Assembly: GCA_905250115.1 (NCBI GenBank)
Contig: CAJNOI010000018.1
Location: forward strand, 806,001-870,000
DNA: 64,000 nt
From: Adineta steineri
Taxonomy: Eukaryota; Rotifera; Eurotatoria; Adinetida; Adinetidae
Direction of reading: 5' to 3'
In this document: positions 33,665 through 46,052 of the stretch, in pieces
How the letters are laid out: each line of letters begins with the position of its first letter
Numbering within the stretch: the stretch's first letter is position 1
Made by a program: the position numbers and the translations under genes
The notes under the pieces: generated by a model
Told to the model about the DNA's origin: nothing
Databases searched by the model: none
What the model saw: the letters and a program-made list of their open reading frames with translations, nothing else

Positions 33665-36600
33665 ATGTGTGAACAAACCAAACGATATTTTTCTCCACGT
33701 CTTGTTGATTATGTGATTATAGTTGGTTGTCGTCATCCAAATAAATTTAATCATGTAACACAAACTCCTGAATTACTTCGTCGTTATCCATTAGAAGATC
33801 ATAAAGATTTTGCTCTACCACCTGATGTTATATTCTTTTGTCAACCAGAAGGTTGTATTAATATTGGTCATCAACGTACAGGCTTACAACAAGTAACATC
33901 ATTTGTATTTACATTAACTGAAAAAGATTCAAATCGACAACGTTTTGGTATATGTATTAATTTTTATCGTCATTTTTCTCGACGTCGATGCTCAATTCAT
34001 AATCATAATCAACCAAAATCAGATCGTATTGATTCATCTGATGAAAATGTTAGTACAACTAATCAGTCAACAATAAAAAATGATCAGATAGGAATTGATG
34101 GATCGGAAAATCTTGAACGTAAACGTAAAAAACGTTTAAGAAATAATACATTAACATCTATATGTCTTATCAGTCATCATCCTTTTTTTACACGTTTTCG
34201 TGAATGTCTTATTACGTTAAAAACTATTATTGATGCTTGTAATGAACGTTCATGCGCAAAACGTACTGGTGCATCACGAGGAATGTCAAGGTTAAATTCA
34301 ATAGTCTCTCCTATAATTATCAAAATAAAATAATTTTATTCATTTTTAGAGAAACTGTCTGGAATATTTTAACAGGTCAGGCATGCGACAATACATCAAA
34401 TTTAGTTGCTCGTGAACTTCGAGAAATTGAAATATGGATATTACGATTATTAAGTGCACCTGTATCAATTCCAGGCAAAACAAAAATTTTAGTATGAATT
34501 CAAAAGAATAGATTTTTATTCATTTCTTTTTCTTTTTTCCTGTAGATTGAAACGCTTCCTAATGAACCACCAATGTTATTTGCTTTACCGGATCATACAA
34601 GATTTTCACTAGTCGATTTTCCTCTTCATTTACCACTTGAACTATTAGGAGTTGATTTATGTATACGTGTATTAACATTAATTATGCTTGAAAGCAAAGT
34701 AAAAACTTTTGTTTTTTTATTCTAAAAATATTTTTAGAATAAATATTTAGGTTGTTTTTCAATCAAGAGATTATAATGCATTAACAATGAGTATTTTAGC
34801 ATTTGTTGCATTACTATATCCACTTGAATATATGTTTCCTGTCATTCCATTATTACCAACATGTATGACTGGTGCTGAACAGGTAAATAAATATATTTTG
34901 TCTAAAACAATATTTTTAATTTATTTATAGCTTTTACTTATTCCAACTCCATTTATAATTGGTGTACCAGCAAGTTTTTTTCCTTATAAAGGAATGGGAT
35001 CGAAAAGATTTGATGACATATGGATTGTTAATCTCGATACAAATCAAGTTCGTTTACCTTTTTTTCTTTTGCTATCAAAACTAATTATATTAATAATAAA
35101 CTAGATTATATCACCACGTCATGCTGAACCATGTTTTGACATTCCAGAATATGAATATAATATCTTAAGTAATCATTTAAAACAAGCATTAGGTAGTATG
35201 TCAGCAGATATTGAACCAAATCAAAATTTCGATACAATATTAGATGATAAATCTCATATGAATAATGAAAAACTTCTAGCATTAAAAACAGAAAATTCAT
35301 TTGTATATGGTAATGATATTGATTCAGTTGATGTTGCTGCAAGAGTAGCTATGGTGAGATTTTTTCATTCACCAAATATACTTGGAAGTTTTAATGAACA
35401 TACAAGAACATTAAAATTACATCCACGTGCTGTTGTTGCTTTTCAATATACTAGTTTTATACGATCAAGACCAGTTAAATCAGCATTTATTGTTCGATTA
35501 GCTAAAACTCAAGTAGAGAAAAAAAAACAAAATTTTTCAATAAGAAAATTATAAATTTATTTAGGCAGTGGAATTCTTTGCAGAATGGTCACTTTGCCCA
35601 GAGAATGTTACATTTTTACGTATACAAACAGGTATATATGATCCAGCTTTAATTGGTGATAAACCAAAATGGTATAGTCGAAGTTTAACAGCAATATCTT
35701 TTAACATAATCGATGAAAATAGTACACTTGGTCAAGCAGTTATGTCTCTAAAAGCCAAATCTAATGATACTGAACAAACTCCAACAGGTTTGTTTTAAAA
35801 AATCATACATATATAATCATAAAAAAACTATATTTTTAATTGTTAGATGAAAGTGGAAGTGATTCTGAAGAAGAAGAAGAAGATAGTCTAAATTCTTGTT
35901 ATTCATCATTGAGTGATTTCGTCACTGAAATGCGTAATAGTGACATATGTGGAGAAATTCGAGGTAGAATTATTTCAGAAATAAAGAAAAGTGTTTTTCA
36001 TTAAAAAATATATATTTAGAAAATAGACTTTATCCAGAAAATCAAGAAAAAACAGCTTATGTTGAATATGCAAGTATTTATAATCCACCAGACGAATTAC
36101 AAATACCTGAAAATATGAATAAAAATACTCATATCATTGAAGCTAATCAATCAATGAGTGAATCAACCATAAGTTCAAATTCAAATTCAACATTTCATTC
36201 ACCTACTGAAGAAAATAGAAATATGTATATAGGTAATTTATCAGAAACAATCCATGAAATTGATTCAGTATCAAGTTCAACTACAATAACACCTATTACA
36301 AAAAATTTTCCAAAGTAAATCAATATACTTATCTTTCTCTATATAATTTTTTGCTTTTTTCAAGACCACTTTTTGAAAGAAGAACATCTCAAACTGAAAC
36401 AAAATCTGCACAATCATCACCTATAGGACATCGTCGTAAAGTTCTATCAAATATTTTACTACAGAAAAGTTTTGATCTAGAAAATAATCTATTAATGGAA
36501 CAAGTTAATAATGAAAATAATTCATCTATGACTGATAAATCTCTTTGTACTATATCAAAAATAACAACAAATCGAACTTCGGAATTATTACGTATGTAGA

Positions 36601-39600
36601 TATTTTATCACAATCGAAAATCTATTTAATTTTGAATAGCATCTTCTAATCGACCAACACCACCATTTCCATTTTCAAAACAAAATCGTAAAATAGAAAA
36701 ATCAACTTTAATGAAACATGGTATACAGAATTTTAATACAATTATGGCAAATCGACAACGAGATTTTCTTCGACAACAAAGTGTTGAAACAAAAGCGAAT
36801 ACTCATAGTGATAATCAACAATTTTTAAAAGAAATTATTACAAATGTTACTGATGGATTAGGTATTGGATGGTTAAAAATAAATCGTGTAAAAAAATTAA
36901 TGGAAGATGAAAACTATAGAAATTTTGTTCTTAGTAGACTTAATATTAATTTGGATAAAAAATATTCAGATGAAGATGATCATATTGAAGATGTGGTAGG
37001 TTATTATTTCCTTCCTTTATTTTTCCTCAAGTGTTAGTCTGAAGAGATACTTATGAAAAAGAAATGAAAACAAATATTGAAAGGTTATTTTATTAATTTA
37101 GAAAGTCAGTCGAGCAGTATTTAAAGGTATGACATATATTTTACGAGCAGTTATACAAGGACTTGAAGCAACATTTGAAAATAATGGTGTTGGTGGTATG
37201 GCATCAACATTTCAATTACTTGAAATAGCTCATACACATTATTGGGTGAAAGATACGACAATACGAACTGATTTAAGTCCAATGTCTGAACGGAATAGTC
37301 CACTTAATGGTAGTCGAGAGAGTTTAACATCAGTTGATCCAAATATTTCATCCAATCCAACAAATTTTTCATCGAATATATTACCAAATAATTTAATAAG
37401 TCCAACTGCGAGTTTTGTTTCACAATTAGGTAAGAATTTTTTCAAAAAAAATGAAAATAATAATATATTTTTTTCAGGAAGTTTCTGGCGTGAATCAAAA
37501 TCAGTACTTGCACGTAGTTATGCAACTGCAACACAAGCAACAATGGCTTTTGCACCAAATGTTGAATCATATACAAATTCATTCTATTCAACAATTACTG
37601 ATAATTCATCATTACCACCCAATGATAATCCTACTGATCCATTATCACCATCAAAACAACCCAATTCAATAATGAATAGTTTCCACCAATCAACCGGTAC
37701 ATTATTGTACTTAATGTTGTGTTCTTGCTATATTTAATCTTCTGAATTCCTTTTGTGAATATCACATTGCTTGTTCTGCTCGTTATCCTATAGGTGTTGT
37801 TCTTTTTTTAATGTTTTGTTGAAAGAAAGAAGCTTTAATCGAATTATTTTTGATTATTTATTTAGATTCAGTTGATGTCAATGGAGATGATTATCAAAAT
37901 ATAGAAATTCCATTAGATTCTACTGGTACATCACCGCCTGTCATTGTTGATATTAATGATTCAAATCAAGCGAGTAAATGAAACTTTGTTTTCTGATTGT
38001 TTTGTAAAATATTTTTAATAGTAATAGATCAACAAGATCGACCTGATACATTGAATTTAACGATTAACGTAAGTATTATTGATAGAATTAAAGATAAATT
38101 AATATTATATAAATTTTTTCTATTAGCAAAATCCAAAAACTCTTATTAATATTTCACGTATTGGTTCAATTACAACTGATGAAGAAAGTGGAGCAGATTC
38201 TGTTTCATCAAGTCGACGTGAATCAAAATTAAATCCTATTTCTCGACAAACATCAAATCAATGGAATGATGAGAAATTAAAAATAAGACGTTTATCAACG
38301 GCATCAACAATTAAAAGTTCATTCTCTGCTGGATACAGGTATTTATATCTGTATAATACAACGTTATCTTATATTATTAAATTTAGATTTCGAAATGGAA
38401 CTTTAGTACAAGTAGCTGAACCTATTACTGTATCAATCAATGATAAACAATATTTATTTGAAGTTCTTATTAATAGTTCACGTAGTCATTTATGGGATCA
38501 AATGCAAATATGGGAAGATGTTTTTCTTGATGCTGTTGCACAAGAACGTGATATTATTGGTCTTGATCAAGGTCCAGCTGAAATGATGGAACGGTAAAGG
38601 ATGAAAAATGAAACATAGAAAATTTTATTAATCGATTTTTTTTGTAGTTATTATTCATTATCAGATTCCGATCGAAAACGTCTTGAATTAGATGAAGATC
38701 GTTTATTAGCTGTAATGCTTTATAATTTAATCGCATTTATGGTCATGATGCGTGTTAGTAGAGAAGAAATCCATCGAAAAATTCGTCGAATGCTTGCTCG
38801 TTGTCATATTGGTTTAACAATGAGTCAACAAGTTAATGAACTAATTGATAATATATCTAATTTAGTAAGAAATAAAAAATACTCAATTCTTATCTTCAAT
38901 GTATTTTTTGTTTTTAGAATGGTAATGATATTGATTTAAGACCAGTAGGTAGTCGTCTGTTACAAAAACAAAGTTTTACTGTTCATTGGGGAACAGATAA
39001 TACTGGTGATATGTTATTTATGGAGGTAAATTGAAAGCAAGATCATTTTTTTGATATGTATATGTAACTTAAAATTAGGTATGGGATGATTGTCTTATTC
39101 TTCGAAGTGTACTTGGTGAAGTTTATGATCGATGTTGGTTTGAAAAAGTTATTAATATGACATTTTCTCCAAAAACCAGAGTACTTTGTCTATGGAGAAA
39201 AGTCGAAGGTGAAACGCAACTGATAAAATTTTATACAAAACGGGTAAAGAATAATCTTTATTTTTGTTTTATATATGAAGATCTTTTTCTTTTATTTAAG
39301 TGTCGAGATTTATATTTTTCAATAAAAGAAGCAATGGAAAAAGCAGCCTCTCGAATGAAAGGAACATTACCCGGTAAGAAAACAAATCATTACTTTTCAA
39401 ATATATGTATATTTTCGTTTAAAGATCAAGAAATTGGCGGAGAATTTCCAATTAAAGACGTAAATACGAATGAAGGTGGACTTCTACGAGTTTGTCTCGA
39501 AGGCATTTGTTTAACATTTGAACATGATAAAGTATTTAATTAAAATTATTTTTTATTTCATCGATAACCAATGATTTCTTTTCTTACAAGGAATTTATTG

Positions 39601-40112
39601 AATTACAAAAAATTCGTAAATGTACAACACAAAAAGGCGATATATTTGTTTTAGAAGAATTTGGTAAGATAAATTAAATTCTATTCGTTTTGTCTTTATT
39701 TCTCTTTGCTTGATAGATCCAACTACAAAACAAATTCATATTAGAAAATATAAATCTTCACTGGTAAGTCAAATTTTACTGCTTAATGTTGTATATAAAT
39801 GTGATGGATTAGTTATTATTTATTTTGATGTTGTATTTTTTTGTCTTATATGTTATGTAGGCAAATAGAATTTTGTTTGCTTTTCATCGTATTATTTCTG
39901 TTGCTTTTGAACGTCAAAAATTGTGTTTGGTCAATGGAAAATATGCGCAATAAATTCGGTATTTTGGTGATGGATTTATCTATTTATAATATGAAAGATT
40001 TTTATGTATTACGAAAAAAAATGTGCTAAATGAATTTTAGGCTGATCGTATTTGTTATGCTGTTCTATGTGTATTCTCATATTTGGCAGCCGCAAACGAA
40101 CAACAACCTTAA
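33665..40112 (+). CDS. MADD: MAP kinase-activating death domain protein / Rab3 GEP (DENN domain)
   Basis: Large multi-exon gene, collinear with animal MADD from the first residues ([37 protein letters not shown]) to the last. MADD is a DENN-type exchange factor for Rab3/Rab27, needed for synaptic vesicle delivery and TNF-receptor signalling. uDENN lies in the first 2 exons. The core DENN follows ([57 protein letters not shown], about 34.6-34.9 kb), then dDENN ([20 protein letters not shown], 35.3 kb). A Ser-rich linker is followed by the death-domain-like block ([20 protein letters not shown], 36.8 kb). The C-terminal half ([40 protein letters not shown]) ends in the PH-like region ([27 protein letters not shown]). 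Stop at 40110-40112. I saw no broken frame, though some exon borders in the Ser-rich linker (37.4-38.0 kb) are uncertain. Confidence 0.95.
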
Positions 40113-40506
40113 TAAGAATGAATCTCGTTTTGTTCTAACAAAATATCAGTGATAATGATGTTGATTTTCGTTTTGTTGTCTTCCTCGTCATTTTTTTTTG
40201 TCTCTTCTAGTCATTTTATTAAATAATATACATATATATATATATATTGTTTTTCTTAGCAATAATTCTGGAAAATAGAATGATGAATTAATCTGTTTAT
40301 GTGTGTGTGTGTTTGTTTTCGCTTTTTTTTTGATTTCATAACTTATCTATTTCATCTCAATATGTACAGATGTATTTTATTTTATGATCCTTTTAATCAT
40401 TTTCAAAAAATATATTCTTATTGACATACGCAACAACAGAAAAAAACATAACATATATTTTATTTATTACACAATTATTTTTTTAAAGTTTCTTCAAAAA
40501 AAAAGA

Positions 40507-40514
40507 TGACGTCA
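40507..40514. promoter_or_regulatory. CRE-like palindrome TGACGTCA
   Basis: A perfect copy of the CREB/ATF consensus, about 720 bases upstream of the neuropeptide-like gene. Such sites are common in promoters of neurosecretory genes. At 8 bases it could occur by chance, though GC-containing 8-mers are rare in DNA this AT-rich. Confidence 0.3.
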
Positions 40515-41151
40515 ACAATAAATATAATTAGTGGAGAAATAAATCATAGAAAGACATTGGTAAGTAATCGAAATTTAACGAGAGTAAAAAGAAAGAAAAT
40601 GTAACTAAGGACTGTGGGTGTTTTGTGGTCATTAGTTTCCTCTCAGATGTGTGTCTACGTGGGTGTATTATCATCCATTATACAAATAGTAGTCATGTTG
40701 ATGTATTCGCCATTCATTTTGTCGTCTTTTTTATTGTTTCTCAACATTAGAATTTATGATCATATATAAATACGCCTTCATAAATCAATAACTTCATTCT
40801 GTCAATATCCTATTTATTAGTTAACTGAATATAATATTCATGTTTAAAATCATCTGAATTTCTTTCAAGAGTATATAGTCTTGTAAAGCGTGTAATCCTA
40901 CAATCTACACACAGAAAAATTTGTCCTGATAAAACTTCTCTTGTTATTTTTTTCTTACCGCTTATAGTGTTCTGTATAAGAAGGTGAGAAGATGTGATAG
41001 TAATGGCATCCATTTCCATTAAATGTTCGTTTTTTTTTCGAGATGATTCATAAAAATAGGTAGAAGAAAAAAAGAACATTTTTTTTAACCATTACCATTA
41101 AATGACATTTACATTTTCTTTTCTTACTCATACAAACTTACAACACCTTCG

Positions 41152-41159
41152 TATAAATA
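41152..41159 (+). promoter_or_regulatory. TATA box of the neuropeptide-like gene
   Basis: TATAAATA, 68 bases upstream of the ATG at 41227, at the spacing expected for a short 5'UTR. It supports 41227 as the real start. Confidence 0.5.
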
Positions 41160-41226
41160 TTTGCTATATAGATTCGAATCAAATTGTTTTTGACACTATT
41201 CCTTCTGATTTTTATATTCAATAGCA

Positions 41227-41645
41227 ATGCAAGCTACTCTATTCTTCGCCTTATGTATACTTATTTTGAATGTGTTATTTGGTAAGCATAACGAAAAGTG
41301 AAATAAATTCTATAATTAATATTTTATCTCTTAGTACAAACTCGATATACTGATCAAAGACAGTCGGATGTTGAACTTGATACGACAAATGAACAAAATG
41401 CAAAAGAACTTTCTTTTGAACAATATCTTAAATTATTAATATCTCTGCAAAATCAACAAGCAAATAATGACGATAATGTGAATAATAGTGATGAATTATC
41501 ATCAAGTAGTACCGATGATGATGATGATAAACCATTATCGAAACGTGGTTTCTTTCTATTTCCTGATCGACGTTCAACTAAACGACAAAATCGACCCATC
41601 TATACATATGGGAAAAAATCTCATTGGGATACATTTTTTGGATAA
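41227..41645 (+). CDS. neuropeptide-like precursor with amidated peptides
   Basis: Exons 41227-41281 and 41335-41645 give 121 residues. Residues 1 to about 21 (MQATLFFALCILILNVLFVQ) are a signal peptide. A spacer rich in Gln/Asn/Asp (about 22-87) precedes a processing region near the C-terminus with dibasic sites: SKR, GFFLFPD, RR, ST, KR, QNRPIYTYG, KK, SHWDTFFG, stop. Prohormone convertase cleavage would give GFFLFPD, a peptide with N-terminal Gln (pyro-Glu) and C-terminal amide from Gly (QNRPIYTY-amide), and SHWDTFF-amide from the terminal Gly. This arrangement is typical of neuropeptide precursors; the peptides match no family I know. The signal peptide is on its own exon, a common layout in such genes. 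Confidence 0.75.
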
Positions 41646-42622
41646 AAATAAATAATAATAATATGATATTGAATAAATGATTTTGTTCTTCCAAATGACA
41701 TCTAGTCATACACATATGCTTGTTTCATGTGTGTAAGTTTTCTCATATTATATTTCAAATATATTCTTATCATTTTTATGGATATGGAAAAAACGTTTTC
41801 TTTGCTTATATTATTTTAATTTTCGTGTTTTGTATTATTTGTTTATATATTGAAGAAAAAAAAAAGATCAATATATTTATTGTTTTTTTATTCGACAGTA
41901 ATCATACGTGTACAATTTTTTGCAGCAATTGCGAAGGCTTGTAATGCTCTAAAATAGAATCATATATACATATATAAATGTCAATTATTTCTATCTAAAA
42001 AATATTAAGACATAGTCAAAAGTAGTTTTTACAGCTGAAAAGAACTTGACATATCATTAGTTTTGACTGTAAAAAGGACAGAAACATACATGACAAATGG
42101 TAGGACATTTTTTGTTGGGCATATGACAAAATTTTATGACTAATATAGAACTTATGAGATAAATTATAGTTTCCATTAAGAGTTTTTTTATTAGATATTA
42201 TGTACCGCATATTCGAAAATAAATGCCTATAAGTTTTGTGACTAGAAATAGAAGGAAACTAAGATCATCAACTAATGAGACATAGGATGAATCAATTGTG
42301 TACTTTCTTACGAAAGTCATGAATAATCATTTTAGTACTTTTTGCCACGTAACCACAACAGAAAACGAATATTTGATCGATAAAAATAACATATTTAATT
42401 CGCGATTTATTTCTCATAAATCTATGTCTTCTACTTAAGATTTTCTTGGTTATGTTTTCTCACTTATAAAAGATATGAAAGGTAGGAGATCAATTTTCAT
42501 ACGATAAGAAATGTGGTTTCTGTTATGTAACTTATACATGATTTGAAAACATATTAGATTTAACCGATAAGAAAAATATTATTTTTATTGTCATCTTGAC
42601 TATGTTTTTGATAAAAATAAAT
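41646..42622. other. intergenic between convergent genes, no gene seen
   Basis: About 980 bases between two gene 3' ends. A 74-codon plus-strand ORF (41720-41944) is hydrophobic by AT-bias only. Nothing else was recognised. Confidence 0.5.
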
Positions 42623-43199
42623 TTACCGTGGTTTTTTTAGCATAACTGTTGTTGCTTGTTTCATAAATAACGCTCTATTATCTTTAAAAACTTGACAAAA
42701 ATCATTTGCCTTTGAATAACATTTTGCTAAAGTTGAAAAATATTTTGATTCGAATGCATTACAATTGATAGATTTTCGTTGATTATATGTTCGAGCTAGG
42801 AAATCTTGTGTACAATTTTGTACATTGATCATCATTTGTCTTCCCTTATATATATAAATAAAGTCAAAAATATAATGAGAAAAAAAAAACAGAATATTTT
42901 ACTTGTGGTGTAAATTGTAAAACAATATCTTTAGGAAATTGTTGACATAATTCATGTGCCCATGCTGTTACACTTTCATCATTACAACGATAACGTTCAT
43001 GAAAACATTTAATAAAATCACAACCTGTTTCTAAAGTTTTGGATTTTTCATAACAAGCTTTGATTTCTAAAAATAAAAACAAATTAATTTACTTATTTTC
43101 AATAAAGAAATAGATACCTGTTTTGCTCATTTTTGAACCATGAATAATCATGATAAAAGAACATATTAAAACAATACAACGAAACATATTCACCAACAT
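42623..43199 (-). CDS. secreted cysteine-rich protein, stanniocalcin-like
   Basis: Exons 43118-43199, 42903-43066 and 42623-42844 give 155 residues. A signal peptide (MLVNMFRCIVLICSFIMIIH, then G) is followed by a Cys-rich domain: ACYEKSKTLETGCDFIKCFH, ERYRCNDESVTAWAHELCQQ, GRQMMINVQNCTQDFL, INCNAFESKYFSTLAKCYSK, ANDFCQVF. The CDF-x-CF, C-x-C-Y-S-K-x-x-x-x-C spacing and the Gly-x-x-M/W-I-x-x-V-x-x-C segment recall stanniocalcins, secreted regulators of calcium/phosphate handling and of pappalysin in vertebrates. The protein is shorter than vertebrate stanniocalcin (about 250), closer to invertebrate forms. An N-glycosylation sequon NCT is present. A second in-frame ATG is at 43187. The family assignment rests on cysteine spacing only. 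Confidence 0.5.
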
Positions 43200-46052
43200 G
43201 AATAGCAAAAAAATACAAATGAATACATTTCTTTATATATGTGTTCTTTTTCAATGTATGGTTTTGAATTACAATTGGTAAAAAATCCCGAGTTATCTCT
43301 ATGTTACATAAGCTATTATATCATTAAAAAAGCAATACAAGTACAAATATAGATACCACATGACTTAAAAGATAACCTTCGTAAAAAGTAAAGAAATCAC
43401 ATAAGTTCATTGAGTATTATCAATTTCGATAGAATTGTATTAATCTTGTTTACCATATTAATATACAATGAATTTTGATTCATCTAGAAAATATCACTTA
43501 TTTGTTATTATATGATATCAAAATTTATGTCTTTGTTTAGTAAACGAATATTCGACAAAATTTTTATCTACTATTATTTTTCTATTTTAGTAGTTAATAT
43601 TCTCATTATTCAGTTTAACTGAATATATTTACTTTTTTCTATCGACAAAAATATAAAATAGTTTCTTAACAGTTATATATTCTAGTTTTTTACATTTACT
43701 AATGTTATATTTCAACATCATTGATATACTGAAATAATATCATAATTCAATATAATTAATCATGACTGTATTTTTATTCTCTTTATTTATCATTTTATGA
43801 TAATTTACATATATTCTCAACACTAAATTCTATTGAAAAATGAAGAAATCATCATGAAATTGTTTAACGAAAATTAATGAGAAATCATCACTATTCTTCA
43901 ATAACTCAATTATTGACGATTCATATCATGTGGAGAAGAAAAAGATATTTTTTTGTAACTAGTGTTTATGAGACACAAAAAAAGTTAAAATTCGATGAAT
44001 TATCACAATCTGATATCTTATTAAGGTTGATAAAATACAATACACATTTTTAACTCAAGGCCAAATAAAAAAAACAAGATATTTACGCATCATTGAAACA
44101 TTTCAAAGGGACTAGTAATCATCCCGAAAATTGTCATTATCAAAAAAATACGATATTACTGTCTAATTATCGATTTATTTTGACAGCAAAAAAATAGAAG
44201 GTTGCCTATCATATACGAATCAAATAACAACATAAACGCACTTCATAAACAAAAAAAAATACCATAAAAATATATTATGAATATAAAAACTGTTTTTAAT
44301 TCTTTTGTTGATACTATATTTCATCACATTAATTACAAAATACTATATAAATTTCAACTAGCTTTTAAACACATTTATCACATAACAATAAGAATAATTT
44401 CAAGTTAATGGTTACATATACATAAATATTGAAAAATACACGTTATCTAAATATTATAATCAGAATAGTATTTATGATAGAAAATCAAAATTTATAGTCA
44501 AGGTTCTGTTATTAGGAACTATATCCTCTATTAGAGTATAATATAAATATCATAATAGATCTCAAAAGATGTTTGTCGACTTATAATTCTAGCTATGATA
44601 AATTTCTTACTATAATCATATAGGCAAAATAATCTATTGGTAAATAAATGAAATGATTCTTAAATACCACTGAGTTTTATATCAAAATAAAATTGTTATT
44701 TATTAGATAGTAGAACTACCTTCTGTGTTCTGTTTTTTTAATTCTTCTTTCGCCTTATAGTGCACTATCATTCTTTTCATGTTTTCTTTTTTTTTATTTT
44801 ACAAAATTTTTTACTATACTTCTGAATAATCAATACAGAAGTCATTTCGGTAACACATAATACGCTTACATGTTGAAAATAAATTATATCTCACATAAAG
44901 TTGAAAATTACAACAAGAAAAATAAATACTATCTACTCTTTAAATAAGATTTGAAATACTAAATTATTTATGATAATAATTAATCATATAATAATACTAT
45001 AGTGATATATACATACTATTTCAAGGTCATATTTACACAATTTTTCGATATAATAGCAACAACAAAAAAATATAGTTCGTCTATAATTTATTTACACTAA
45101 AAAAAAAAGAATATCTGAAAAGGATCATTATCTATTGAAAAAATGTATTTTAAATAGAATACCTTGCACCTTTTTTTATATATATATCAAAAAATGATTG
45201 CTTTTAATATATAATATATTAATATAAAATAAAAGTAAATAATTTTTAAAGGACAATTTTTCGTTTTTTAAAAACTAACTTCTTTATTTTGAATTGCTTT
45301 TATATACTAAATTTCATTACAATATAAATATATTCAGTATTGGTTAATGTTAAAATAAAATATTATTATCAATACATTCTATTTTGTTCTGTTCTCTTTC
45401 TTTCTCTACCAAACGTATAATATTCGCTTGTCACTACATATCATCAAAAAAAAAGGTGAAGCACATGCTTGAGTGATCACAACGGCCAAATGCGTTTTTT
45501 TTCATGTGCGGTTTCGATCAATCAAAAAAAAATATTAAATAGAAGGCTATACTGCAAGGACGAAATACAGTTGATATATTTTATTTCTTAATCGTTCCGC
45601 TTGAGGAGACACATGTATATGTACAAACGTCCTTATCGGATAAAAACTGTATTACGATATGTTCTAACTGTTGAAGACAATTTTTATCCTTGATAACTAA
45701 TACGATATGAGTCTTATACGACACACTACTAAAAAAACGATATAAAATTCGTTTGAACGGTTTTAAAATATACTACTGATATGTTCATCTAATTAATACA
45801 CGGATGTATTTTTAAATTGCTGGAAGTTGAAAGGATAATATTTTAAAACAAAATTTCTACCTAGCTAAATGATTTATTAGAATACTTGAAAATGATAAAA
45901 TAATAAAAAGATGCTGAGTAAAAAAAACACTGCGAGAACTAATTAGAATATGAAAATTGATTAGAATATGAAAGCTGATTAAAATATGAAAACTGTCTAT
46001 GCCAGAAATCCAATATTTGTTTTGTCGACTTCCATTATTGGACTGAACGTTT
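43200..46052. other. gene-poor AT-rich region (includes left inverted arm)
   Basis: No gene was recognised in about 2.8 kb. The part from about 43700 to 44215 is the left arm of a large inverted repeat (listed separately). Near 45941-45997 a 16-18 base unit (GATTAGAATATGAAA and variants) is repeated three times. Confidence 0.5.
43700..44215. repeat. left arm of a large diverged inverted repeat
   Basis: From GTTATATTTCAACATCAT (about 43705) through GACGATTCATATCATGTGG (about 43915) and AATACACATTTTTAACTCAA (about 44038) to TAGAAGGTTGCCTATCATAT (about 44196), the sequence matches, in reverse complement, 58505-59090. I judge about 80% identity by eye with many small indels. The matching bases do not form an ORF. 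Confidence 0.75.

Larger units (their letters stand above)
40113..41226. other. intergenic region upstream of the neuropeptide-like gene
   Basis: About 1.1 kb, T-rich, including an ATATATAT run near 40232. It contains a perfect CRE palindrome (listed separately), a G/T-rich patch (CTGTGGGTGTTTTGTGG near 40612 and GTGGGTGTATT near 40659), and the TATA box of the next gene. No exon was recognised. Confidence 0.5.

Noticed and set aside
40501-40560. ATGACGTCAACA... short frame followed by GTAAGT at 40560, as a first exon
   Set aside because: No downstream exon with fitting phase; more likely a promoter-region coincidence with the CRE palindrome.
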